Assembly (NCBI RefSeq): GCF_031191185.1 | Contig: NZ_CP133465.1 | Coordinates: 430,001-494,000, forward strand | Reading direction: 5' to 3' | DNA length: 64,000 nt | From: Prevotella nigrescens | GTDB taxonomy: Bacteria > Bacteroidota > Bacteroidia > Bacteroidales > Bacteroidaceae | Made by a program: the position numbers and the translations under genes | The notes under the pieces: generated by a model | The model's database searches: none | Seen by the model: only the letters and a program-made list of their open reading frames with translations | Told to the model about the DNA's origin: nothing | Shown here: one piece after another, positions 10,692-18,430 of the stretch | Position numbering within the stretch: position 1 is the stretch's first letter | Layout of the letters: each line of letters starts with the position of its first letter

Positions 10692-11696
10692 TCAGTCCTC
10701 GCCATTCCCGTCCAAGAAGCCTTTCAGGTCGGCTTTCAGACGCAAATAAGGTTCACTGTTGGCATAGCCCACGTTGCGCCGCAGCATGGGTACAATTTCT
10801 TCTATGCTGTGATTGTAGTTTGAAAGTTCGTTTCTTTGTTGCACAATGTGTCGCGCATTGCGATAAATCTCCCGCTCATGGTCGCGTATAAGCTTGTCGC
10901 ACACTCTTTTCAGGGCGGGCACCACCACGTTGTCGAACAAGTGGTGCCCCTGTATGTACAAATAGGTGGTTTGCGCCGTTACCCCCAGTCGCCTTATGTC
11001 CTTTTTCAGAGCCAGGTAGGTGTCCTTGGCGTCGGGGTATTCGCGCTGGAACTGCCCTGTCTTCCTTGCCACCTTGCGGCGCAGCTTCTCTATGTTCGCA
11101 TAAGCCGTATGGAAAGTGAAGTTGCCCATTTCTATGGCATGGTTGAAATCGGTGATGGTGAACTTTCCGTAAATTCCTTTCCTGTAGAACCATACGCTCC
11201 ACACGAACAAAGGGAAGATGGCCTCGCTGTAGAGGCGCAGGTACTCCCTGAAGTCGAATATCGGCTTGTCGTTCAGCGTTACGGCGACACACACGTTGTG
11301 CAGGCTCTCGGCACAGCACTGCAGGTTCTCTATGGCATAGGCATAGGTGTGGAACACGTAGGGATTGTGGTTTATGGTGCGCGACATCGACGTGGAACCC
11401 TGAAGGAGGTAGTCGTAGTCGGCGTCCACGCAGGCAATCATGCTCTCGCCGGCATTGCCCGATATCAGGTTCATCAGCACCGAGCGCTTCCCCTTCGTCA
11501 GCGTGTGGCGCGACGGCAGCATCACTTCGAAGTAACGGTGTGCGTTCTCGAACTCGCTCAGTGCCGTGCGCCAGAAGAATATGTCGTCGTAAGCCTCCAC
11601 ATACGCCACGATCCTCTTTCTCGCCCTGCGTCCCTGCAGGCGGTTGGCTGCCTCAAAGTAGTCGGACGACAGATTGTCCTTAAGCTGTTTTCCCAT
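10692..11696 (-). CDS. DUF4435 (TOPRIM-like) protein, partner of the AAA ATPase
   Basis: A 334-residue protein. The N-terminal part fits DUF4435, a TOPRIM-related nuclease-like fold: VEAYDDIFFW with Glu34 and Asp37/Asp38, then VDADYDYLL with Asp91, Asp93 and Asp95, then YAIENLQC with Glu123, the positions expected for metal binding. DUF4435 proteins such as AriB act with an AAA ATPase in the PARIS phage-defence system; whether this one is a nuclease is inference. The gene starts 16 bases after the AAA ATPase stop on the same strand, so the two are almost certainly one operon. The C-terminal half is helical and Arg/Lys-rich without a motif I recognise. Confidence 0.8.
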   Translation of the reverse strand: MGKQLKDNLSSDYFEAANRLQGRRARKRIVAYVEAYDDIFFWRTALSEFENAHRYFEVMLPSRHTLTKGKRSVLMNLISGNAGESMIACVDADYDYLLQGSTSMSRTINHNPYVFHTYAYAIENLQCCAESLHNVCVAVTLNDKPIFDFREYLRLYSEAIFPLFVWSVWFYRKGIYGKFTITDFNHAIEMGNFTFHTAYANIEKLRRKVARKTGQFQREYPDAKDTYLALKKDIRRLGVTAQTTYLYIQGHHLFDNVVVPALKRVCDKLIRDHEREIYRNARHIVQQRNELSNYNHSIEEIVPMLRRNVGYANSEPYLRLKADLKGFLDGNGED

Positions 11697-11712
11697 CAGG
11701 TGTTCCCTTTGC

Positions 11713-12531
11713 TTATCCTACGGTAATCTCGTCAACCTCGGTAACCTTGTCCAGCCATCCGTCCATGACGACCGCCGGACTGTGCGTGGTAAGTATTATC
11801 TGCACATTCGGGTTCAGGCTCAATATCAATCCAATCAGCCTCTTCTGCCATTCAATGTGCAGGCTCACCTCGGGTTCGTCCATGAACAAGGCGTATGGCT
11901 TCCCGTCCTGCACCAGGACGGTGAGCAATATGGCCAGCATCTGCTTTTCCCCGCTCGACAGCTGGTAGGGGAACAAGGTTTCTCCAATCTGCGAAAAGCG
12001 TATCTCGTTCTCCGAACGCACAATCCTCTTGCCCGTCTCGGCAAACAGTTCGTCTATTATGTCCTGGAACAATCGCTTCGGTGCCGAATATTCCTGCGCC
12101 TTGGTTGCAGCGTCGGGCTCCCCGCTTTGCAGCGTTTCAATTATACGGTTGCCAACGTTTACCTGATAGTCGAGATACTTTCGTTGCAGCTGGAACAATT
12201 GCCAGTCAAGTTCGGTCGCAAGTTTCAAGTCCACCTTGCTTATACTCTCCACATTCAGAAGCGGGCGGTCGAACGAACGTATAATATCGTACCTGATCCA
12301 GTTTGCATCGTCTGGCGAAACCTTTATGTGCACGCCTTTCAGCATGTGGCTCGGAAATTCGCCACCCTGCGAGAGTCCTTTTATCACCTTGTTCAATATC
12401 GTGCTCTTGCCCACGCCGTTGATGCCACTCAATATATTTACGTGCTTGTCGAGCTCCCAGCGTATGTGCTTCTGCCCCGCCCACAGCGAGTCAATCTCAA
12501 TCTCTTTAATATAATCGGCATATTTCTGCAT
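11713..12531 (-). CDS. AAA family (ABC-type) ATPase of the DUF4435 module
   Basis: A 272-residue soluble ATPase of the AAA_15/AAA_21 (OLD/RecF-like) type. Visible parts are Walker A GINGVGKST (36-44), an ABC-like signature LSSGEKQML (191-199), Walker B ALFMDEPE (214-221) and a switch His250 in TTHSP. It is smaller than the AriA ATPase of characterised PARIS systems as I recall it, with a short helical insert. It leads a two-gene operon with the DUF4435 gene. By analogy it may sense a phage or DNA signal and control the TOPRIM-like partner, but this is inference; a DNA metabolism role is possible. Confidence 0.85.
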   Translation of the reverse strand: MQKYADYIKEIEIDSLWAGQKHIRWELDKHVNILSGINGVGKSTILNKVIKGLSQGGEFPSHMLKGVHIKVSPDDANWIRYDIIRSFDRPLLNVESISKVDLKLATELDWQLFQLQRKYLDYQVNVGNRIIETLQSGEPDAATKAQEYSAPKRLFQDIIDELFAETGKRIVRSENEIRFSQIGETLFPYQLSSGEKQMLAILLTVLVQDGKPYALFMDEPEVSLHIEWQKRLIGLILSLNPNVQIILTTHSPAVVMDGWLDKVTEVDEITVG

Positions 12532-12632
12532 AGCTGTTCAGTTATTTCTCCAGCAAATGTAGCATTTTTCTTTCAGTTATAAGCCCAAATAGCATCTTTT
12601 TTTTACCATAACCAGCACTTGCCAAATACATT

Positions 12633-12660
12633 GAGGGGGCATCTGTACAGATGCCCCCTC
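12633..12660. promoter_or_regulatory. 28-bp perfect palindrome upstream of the ATPase gene
   Basis: gagggggcatctgt is followed directly by its exact complement acagatgccccctc. It lies about 100 bases upstream of the ATPase start and is followed on the minus strand by an A/T run near 12600. It may be an operator for the ATPase-DUF4435 operon, or a terminator hairpin for something on the minus strand. The rest of the 540-base gap 12532-13072 shows no gene. Confidence 0.5.
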
Positions 12661-13021
12661 TCCGTTTGTAGATTATATTTAAGTAGGTTCTTGTTTTCTT
12701 CAGACTTATCAATCCGAAATCAGAACTTTTCAGCCCAATCCAGACTTATAAGTGTGTCGAAAAAGTTTTGTTCGTTGAGCCCCGCGTTTCAAACAACGAA
12801 GAGCACCAACTTGTTCATCACATAGTTACATTAACTTAATCTGTAGAAAAAAGCATATATCGTATTTAAAAAGTTCATAACTTCTTAGAAGTTCCCGCTG
12901 AACTTCACTTATAAAACACGGAAATGTACAAAACCCCTACTCCCCTCCTATATTTAACACTCTTTTAGATAATGTCCCTTCATAGGCAACTGTTCAGCAA
13001 TACTAATTTTGAAAACCTTAT

Positions 13022-13052
13022 TTTGATATCTGAGAGAATTGCAGTACATTTG
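13022..13052 (+). promoter_or_regulatory. Promoter for rbfA
   Basis: TTTG at 13022-13025 and TACATTTG at 13045-13052 with a 19-base spacer; the rbfA ATG is 21 bases further on. Confidence 0.7.
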
Positions 13053-13072
13053 CAATAAAATTAAGACAGAAA

Positions 13073-13408
13073 ATGCAAGAAACAAGACAAAACCGCATTG
13101 CACGCCTTCTACAGAAAGAGCTTGCGAGCATATTCCAAAGTCAGACACGTGCAACGCACGGCATATTGATAAGCGTTACACAAACAAAGATTAGTCCGGA
13201 CTTGAGCATATGCACGGCCTATCTGAGCATATTCCCATCTGACAAGGCTGAAGAACTTTTAAAGAACATAAACAAGAACGAGAAAACCATACGCTATGAC
13301 TTGGGGCAACGCGTGCGCAGCCAATTGCGTATTATTCCTGAACTACGTTTCTTCTTGGACGACTCGTTAGACTATATTGAACATATCGACGAACTGCTGA
13401 AAAAGTAA
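13073..13408 (+). CDS. rbfA: 30S ribosome-binding factor A
   Basis: A 111-residue KH-like protein that binds the 30S subunit late in maturation, next to the 5' helix of 16S rRNA, and helps processing and cold adaptation. The N-terminal RQNRIARLLQKELASIF and the later LRIIPELRFFLDDSLDY stretches are the conserved blocks of the family, and length is typical. The stop codon overlaps the start of the following permease gene (taatg), so the two are translationally coupled. Confidence 0.93.
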   Translation: MQETRQNRIARLLQKELASIFQSQTRATHGILISVTQTKISPDLSICTAYLSIFPSDKAEELLKNINKNEKTIRYDLGQRVRSQLRIIPELRFFLDDSLDYIEHIDELLKK

Positions 13409-14637
13409 TGGGCTTTCCTTTTTACATTGCCCGGCGCTATCTTTTTTCTAAGAAAAGCACCCACGCCATCAACGTTATCAGTCTGATATCTGTCATTGGC
13501 GTGGCTGTTGCTACCATGGCGTTAGTGGTAGTGCTAAGTGGCTTCAATGGCTTTTCCGACCTTGTAGCATCGTTCTTCACTAACTTCGATCCGCAATTGA
13601 AGATAGAAGCTGCAAAGGGAAAGACCATAGCAGCAGACGACCCTCTCTTGCACAAGATAAAAGCATTGCCCAGCATAGAAGTCGCCACCGAATGCGTTAC
13701 CGACCAAGCCCTGGCAATCTATCAAGGCAAACAAATGATGGTGATGGTGAAAGGGGTGTCCGAAAACTTCGACTCGCTTACCAACATCAGTCATATCTTA
13801 ATGGGCGATGGAACTTTCAAGCTGAATACTGCCAATTTAGACTATGGAATTCTTGGCGTGGGTGTAGCACAGCAACTAAACACAGGCATTGAATGGAACA
13901 ACTATCTGCACATATATGCACCACAACGCAAAGGACAATACGATACTTCGAATCCCACGAACGCCTTCGTGGCAGACTCCTTGCTGTCGCCAAAAACAGT
14001 CTTCCAAGTCAAACAAGGCAAATACGACAACAACTACATTATTACATCGCTACCTTTCGCACGTCGATTGTTCAACAGACAGGGTGAAATTACATCGCTT
14101 GAACTACGTCTCAAGGCTGGTGAGGATATTGATAAGGTAAAGAGTGAGATAGAACATATTGTAGGCAACAAGCTTGTTGTAAAAGACCGATATGAACAAC
14201 AAGCCGACACATTCAACATTATGCATATCGAAAAACTCTTCGCCTACGCATTTCTTACCTTTATTCTCTTGGTGGCATGCTTCAACATTATTGGTTCGCT
14301 CTCTATGCTAATGATAGACAAGAAGAACGATGTACAAACGCTGCGCAGCCTCGGAGCTTCCGACAAACAGATAAATCGGGTCTTCCTGTTCGAAGGACGT
14401 ATGATTTCGGCAGCAGGGGCAGTCATTGGAATTACTGCAGGACTATTGCTGTGCTGGCTACAACAAACTTACGGATTGGTAAAACTGGGCAACCAGGCAG
14501 GCAACTTTGTTGTAAATGCTTACCCTATCAGTGTCCACCCCTGGGACATTGTCGGCATCTTTGCCACAGTCATCATCATCGGCTGGCTTGCCGTCTGGTA
14601 TCCAGTACGATACATGAGCAGACAGCTCACTAAATAA
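13408..14637 (+). CDS. LolC/LolE-type (FtsX family) ABC transporter permease
   Basis: A 409-residue inner membrane permease: one transmembrane segment near residues 20-45, a large periplasmic MacB-like domain of about 200 residues, then three segments near the C-terminus. The N-terminal FYIARRYLFSKK and the SLGASDKQI coupling motif are typical of LolC/E, which extracts lipoproteins from the inner membrane for the outer membrane. The ATPase partner (LolD) is not next to it. It overlaps rbfA by one base at the junction, a pairing I believe is common in Bacteroidales. Confidence 0.88.
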   Translation: MGFPFYIARRYLFSKKSTHAINVISLISVIGVAVATMALVVVLSGFNGFSDLVASFFTNFDPQLKIEAAKGKTIAADDPLLHKIKALPSIEVATECVTDQALAIYQGKQMMVMVKGVSENFDSLTNISHILMGDGTFKLNTANLDYGILGVGVAQQLNTGIEWNNYLHIYAPQRKGQYDTSNPTNAFVADSLLSPKTVFQVKQGKYDNNYIITSLPFARRLFNRQGEITSLELRLKAGEDIDKVKSEIEHIVGNKLVVKDRYEQQADTFNIMHIEKLFAYAFLTFILLVACFNIIGSLSMLMIDKKNDVQTLRSLGASDKQINRVFLFEGRMISAAGAVIGITAGLLLCWLQQTYGLVKLGNQAGNFVVNAYPISVHPWDIVGIFATVIIIGWLAVWYPVRYMSRQLTK

Positions 14638-14686
14638 GAAAACCAGGCAACAGCATTCTTCCGTCTGCCAATTATTAAGACAAAAG

Positions 14687-14718
14687 TTTCTGCAATTCTA
14701 CTTTTTTTTATACCTTTG
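14687..14718 (+). promoter_or_regulatory. Promoter for tRNA-Pro
   Basis: TACCTTTG at 14711-14718 is a full -7 match, with TTTC 20 bases upstream as a near -33. The tRNA begins 14 bases after it. Confidence 0.6.
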
Positions 14719-14732
14719 CAGAGCAATTAACG

Positions 14733-14805
14733 CGGGATGTAGCGCAGTTGGTAGCGCACTACGTTCGGGACGTAGGGGTCGCTGGTTCGAATCCAGTCAT
14801 CCCGA
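14733..14805 (+). tRNA. tRNA-Pro (anticodon CGG)
   Basis: A full cloverleaf can be drawn: acceptor cgggatg/catcccg, D stem gcgc/gcgc, anticodon stem ctacg/cgtag with loop ttcggga (anticodon CGG), and a T arm with loop ttcgaat. The discriminator base is A and the CCA tail is not encoded. It reads codon CCG. Confidence 0.96.
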
Positions 14806-14811
14806 CACCGT

Positions 14812-14850
14812 AAAAGGCAAGCGAAAACAACATCGCCTGCCTTTTCTTAT
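14812..14850 (+). terminator. Terminator after tRNA-Pro
   Basis: aaaaggcaagcg pairs with cgcctgcctttt (one G-T pair) around a 10-base loop, followed by cttattgttctt. Confidence 0.75.
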
Positions 14851-14953
14851 TGTTCTTAACTAATCAGTTCCTCCACCATTTCAGCATAACTTCCAACTTA
14901 TCATATTATACATGCACATATAAGAAACCCATCTTGACTCTTCCTGATTTGAC

Positions 14954-15051
14954 TATACACTTTCTTATTATATTAGCTGAAACAGTAGACACTTTCTCGT
15001 TATGCTTCCTATATAATTAGATTCTTTCTTGCTATGCCTGCTGGAAAGTTG
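14954..15051. repeat. Three degenerate 32-33-bp tandem units
   Basis: Units starting at 14954, 14987 and 15019 share a core like a(t/g)ac-ctttct-ttat-c. They lie in the 400-base gap between tRNA-Pro and ybeY, where I see no gene. The similarity is partial and could be the decayed remains of an older sequence. Confidence 0.4.
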
Positions 15052-15211
15052 GACACAAGTGGGCAATCTATGATAGAATTATAGACACCTGGACTTACCT
15101 GGCACGGGGTTCATGGCTTGCTTTCTGGCACGGCAAAGATACTATTTCTTGCCCTATCTCATATCGTTTCAGCCAGTAATTTAACAATGAAGGATTACAT
15201 AGACTGGAGCC

Positions 15212-15622
15212 TTAGCGTAGTGCCAAGGCTTTATTTTCATTTTCTTCCATTATTTCTCGTTCACCCGGACCTTTATCGTTGATGCCGCAAAGATGGAGTA
15301 CACCGTGAATAATGACGCGGAAAAGTTCGTCTTCGTAGGTCTTACCGAACTTTTCTGCATTGGTGCGAACGGTATCGAGCGATATTACTATGTCGCCATT
15401 AAGAATGTTGCCCTCGCAATAGTCGAAAGTAATGACATCGGTGTAATAGTCATGACCAAGATATTCGTTGTTCACTTCCAATATCTTTTCATCGTTTACA
15501 AACATATAGCCGATTTCGCCCACCTTACGGTTCTGGGTTGCTGCCACTGCTTTTATCCAGCGTGTGGTATCGCGTTTTCCTATCTTTGGGAGCTTTACAC
15601 CCTCTGCGTTGTATGTTATCAT
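15212..15622 (-). CDS. ybeY: Endoribonuclease YbeY / rRNA maturation factor
   Basis: A 136-residue UPF0054 metalloprotein that takes part in 16S rRNA 3' end maturation and ribosome quality control. The metal motif is HGVLHLCGIND: the first two His of H-x3-H-x5-H are present, while the third is Asp, a substitution I recall as usual in Bacteroidota. The N-terminal half contains the FVNDEKILEVNNEYLGHDYYTDVITFDY block of the family. It is 12 bases downstream of coaD on the same strand. Confidence 0.92.
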   Translation of the reverse strand: MITYNAEGVKLPKIGKRDTTRWIKAVAATQNRKVGEIGYMFVNDEKILEVNNEYLGHDYYTDVITFDYCEGNILNGDIVISLDTVRTNAEKFGKTYEDELFRVIIHGVLHLCGINDKGPGEREIMEENENKALALR

Positions 15623-15634
15623 TCTGCGTCTGTT

Positions 15635-16105
15635 TTATCGTTTCCGTGGCAGAAATTTGCTGACGTCCCTGCCAAAGTGTATAAGTTCGCGCACAAGACT
15701 TGAGCTGATGCTTGCAAATTGTGGTTCAGCTACTATCAGAAGTGTTTCAATTCCACTCAAAAAACGGTTTATCTCTGCCTGTTCGCGTTCGTATTCAAAG
15801 TCTTTTATGCTTCGCACGCCCTTTATAAAGAAGGTGGCTTGCTCGCGCTTTGCGAAATCTATAGTAAGATCCGAATAGCTTTTTACCTTTATCTGTGGTA
15901 TATCTGCATAAAGTTGTTGTATTGCGGACATACGCTGTTCGGTGGTTTGCATATATTGCTTACGTTCGTTTACCCCTATGCCAATCACTATTTTGTCGAA
16001 CAAAGGCAATGTTCGGCGCACAATTGAATCGTGCCCAATGGTAAAAGGGTCGAAACTTCCCACAAACAAGCCAATCCGTTCTGTATGTTTATTTTCGTTT
16101 GCCAT
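15635..16105 (-). CDS. coaD: Phosphopantetheine adenylyltransferase
   Basis: Transfers AMP from ATP to 4'-phosphopantetheine, the penultimate step of coenzyme A synthesis. The nucleotidyltransferase motif GSFDPFTIGH lies near the N-terminus, and the ISSSLVRELI block near the C-terminus matches the family (about 157 residues). I chose the ATG at 16105 rather than 16129 because a gaagaat-like ribosome site sits just upstream and the alignment start fits. Overlap-free with ybeY downstream. Confidence 0.95.
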   Translation of the reverse strand: MANENKHTERIGLFVGSFDPFTIGHDSIVRRTLPLFDKIVIGIGVNERKQYMQTTEQRMSAIQQLYADIPQIKVKSYSDLTIDFAKREQATFFIKGVRSIKDFEYEREQAEINRFLSGIETLLIVAEPQFASISSSLVRELIHFGRDVSKFLPRKR

Positions 16106-16149
16106 ATTCTTCAGTATTCTTCTCTTCAAAACACCAGTTATTGCATTTA

Positions 16150-17400
16150 CTATCTGAAAAGTGCATAGAAATGACTCCGCGGTTTACTATTTGTTACCAT
16201 TATATTTGTAGATGGTGCTGAAATAGTTAATCCACAACAAGTACTTATACTGTGTTCTCCGGCATTGGTTAAAGATGAAAAATAATTGGCTGTGTGGCGT
16301 TCGAATGGAACAAGTTGCGACAAAGCCCTGTCAAATCTTCCGACAAGTGTAGCATCGCCAGCACAAAGTTTATGAATATAATCGGAGAAATCGAAGAATG
16401 CTGCAGGACGATATCCATCGAGTACTTGCAAGTTTGAACCAACACTTGTGCCTATTCTGTAGTGCGCATGAATATCATCAAGCACTTGCATCATGGCATC
16501 TATATTCCGACAATCAGTAACAGAGATTGTTCCATAGTGGTAGTCTATACTGCCAATAGAATAATTAGAATAGAAATCGTAGAATCTGTCCACTGCTTTT
16601 CCGTAATCGGGGTGTATGGGTGCAAGATATTTCCACATTTCGCGATAAGGCATTCCGTGCCCCATTATCTCAGTCGGACAACCTATAAGATAGTCGGTAA
16701 CACGGCTCAATTCGTAAGCTGTTTCGATATTTGCCATATAGCAATCGTCGAAGAGGAGGAACTGCAAATGGTTTACTTTGGAACGTCGTATTCCTTCTGC
16801 CAAATCGTCGATATTCATCTGAACAGCTCCGCCACCGAAGTAACGGCTCTGTCGAGTAATGGGCAATCCCATCGCCTTGTTTCTGTCTCGGTCAGCTGCA
16901 ATGCGACGTTGCGCAGACTCAGAGACTTTTTCGGCATATATCCAGCCTACGCCGTGCGAGCCAATCATCATAGAATAAATGCGTGCAGGAGCAACCTCTG
17001 CCACCTTATTTAACAAGTCGGTCATCTTGTCGGAGGTATTCATGGCACCGTCGTCGTAGGTTTTGAGCGTGTCGTTATAACACTTTCCGTTGCGATAAGT
17101 AACATTGATAAGATGGCTTTTATCTATGGAGTTGGCTATTAAGACAAGCAAATTGGTATTGTTCAAGCCTCCTTGCTCAACGATTCCTTTCTTCATATCC
17201 TTGATATTGTTCACGAAGAAGTCATACAAGCTCTGTCCTGAACCCGTCCAAGGCATATAAACAAAGATTGTTTTTTCTTTCGTGGAGGGCGTGTCGTCAG
17301 GGTCTTCGCCCTCTTTGCTGCAGGAAACCAAGGTTGCAGCAACGAACATACACAAAAGCATAAAGACACTGCCAAGGTTTTTAAACAACTTTTGGCGCAT
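16150..17400 (-). CDS. Clostripain-family (C11) cysteine peptidase lipoprotein
   Basis: A peptidase of about 416 residues, clan CD, expected to cleave after Arg or Lys. With the start at 17400, a signal peptide leads to the lipobox LVSC, so it should be surface or periplasmic and lipid-anchored. Catalytic candidates are His in GSHGVGW and Cys in LLFDDCYMAN, with the hydrophobic strand and small residues that define C11. Upstream ATG at 17430 would add 10 residues. Such peptidases occur in gut and oral Bacteroidota; its substrate is unknown. No activating partner lies nearby. Confidence 0.85.
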   Translation of the reverse strand: MRQKLFKNLGSVFMLLCMFVAATLVSCSKEGEDPDDTPSTKEKTIFVYMPWTGSGQSLYDFFVNNIKDMKKGIVEQGGLNNTNLLVLIANSIDKSHLINVTYRNGKCYNDTLKTYDDGAMNTSDKMTDLLNKVAEVAPARIYSMMIGSHGVGWIYAEKVSESAQRRIAADRDRNKAMGLPITRQSRYFGGGAVQMNIDDLAEGIRRSKVNHLQFLLFDDCYMANIETAYELSRVTDYLIGCPTEIMGHGMPYREMWKYLAPIHPDYGKAVDRFYDFYSNYSIGSIDYHYGTISVTDCRNIDAMMQVLDDIHAHYRIGTSVGSNLQVLDGYRPAAFFDFSDYIHKLCAGDATLVGRFDRALSQLVPFERHTANYFSSLTNAGEHSISTCCGLTISAPSTNIMVTNSKPRSHFYALFR

Positions 17401-17543
17401 TGTAATTGAATATGGAGATAAGTATTTCATTGTCTATCAATCGGAATAATATTTCTATTTGACTTGCAAATATAATAATAAAATAATAAAATCGTTGGTT
17501 CACAACTATTTTTTAAGCATCTAACCATAATATTTACTATTTA

Positions 17544-17577
17544 AAAATCCCACAAGGCTTATGCTTTGTGGGATTTT
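17544..17577 (-). terminator. Terminator of the frdCAB operon
   Basis: aaaatcccacaa pairs with ttgtgggatttt; read on the minus strand it is followed by TTTTTAAAT. Sits 53 bases past the frdB stop. Confidence 0.8.
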
Positions 17578-17629
17578 AATATAAGCTGAATGAACTTTAA
17601 AAGCCATTCAAAACTTTACAGTAATTGCT

Positions 17630-18385
17630 TTAGTCGGCAAGTTTTGCTTTGATAAACTCGCGGTTCAAGCGAGCAATGTTAGCAATAGACTCGTTCTTTG
17701 GACACTCTGCCTCGCACGCACGGGTGTTTGTACAGTTACCAAAGCCGAGTTCTTCCATCTTCATAATCATAGCCTTTGCACGTTTAGCCGATTCTATTTT
17801 GCCTTGTGGCAATAGTGCCAACTGGCTTACTTTAGAAGAAAGGAAGAGCATTGCCGAACCGTTCTTACATGCTGCAACGCAAGCTCCACAACCAATACAA
17901 GTTGCACAATCCATAGCCTCATCGGCAGCTTCTTTTGATATAAGAATAGCATTTGCATCTTGTGGCTGACCTGTACGAATGCTTGTATATCCGCCAGCTT
18001 GTATAATTTTATCAAAAGCTCCACGGTCTACCATGCAATCCTTTATTACAGGGAAAGCAGCAGAACGCCATGGTTCTACGGTTATCACATCTCCATCGTT
18101 GAAACGACGCATATAGAGCTGGCAAGTTGTAGCCCCGGTTGCAGGTCCGTGTGGGTGTCCGTTGATATAAAGTGAGCACATTCCGCATATTCCTTCCCGA
18201 CAGTCGTGGTCGAAGACGAAAGGTTCTTTGCCATCTTCGATAAGCTGTTCGTTGAGAATATCCAACATTTCGAGGAAAGACGTATCTCCAGGAATATCCT
18301 TCATCTCGAAAGTATCAAAATGACCTTGTGCAGTTGGTCCGTTCTGACGCCATACTTTAAGCGTAAAACTTATTATCTTTTCCAT
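17630..18385 (-). CDS. frdB: Succinate dehydrogenase/fumarate reductase iron-sulfur subunit
   Basis: A 251-residue electron-transfer subunit linking the flavoprotein with the membrane cytochrome b. The N-terminal 2Fe-2S ferredoxin domain has CREGICGMCSLY, and the C-terminal part has CIGCGACVAAC and CEAECPK, the cysteine sets of the 4Fe-4S and 3Fe-4S clusters. The start at 18385 is preferred over an upstream ATG because it aligns with the family. In anaerobic Bacteroidota the enzyme acts mainly as fumarate reductase. Third gene of frdCAB. Confidence 0.96.
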   Translation of the reverse strand: MEKIISFTLKVWRQNGPTAQGHFDTFEMKDIPGDTSFLEMLDILNEQLIEDGKEPFVFDHDCREGICGMCSLYINGHPHGPATGATTCQLYMRRFNDGDVITVEPWRSAAFPVIKDCMVDRGAFDKIIQAGGYTSIRTGQPQDANAILISKEAADEAMDCATCIGCGACVAACKNGSAMLFLSSKVSQLALLPQGKIESAKRAKAMIMKMEELGFGNCTNTRACEAECPKNESIANIARLNREFIKAKLAD

Positions 18386-18430
18386 TACGTTGATTTCTTT
18401 TAAATTGTTGCAAAGCAACCTTGACCTAAA

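Noticed and set aside
10355..10705. Minus-strand frame with repeated TLTRVSV-like peptide
   Set aside because: It only translates the palindrome repeat; the same happens at 56909-57142. No start signal or family match.
10836..12582. Long plus-strand frames of about 300 codons
   Set aside because: They are shadows opposite the ATPase and DUF4435 genes, which have clear motifs.
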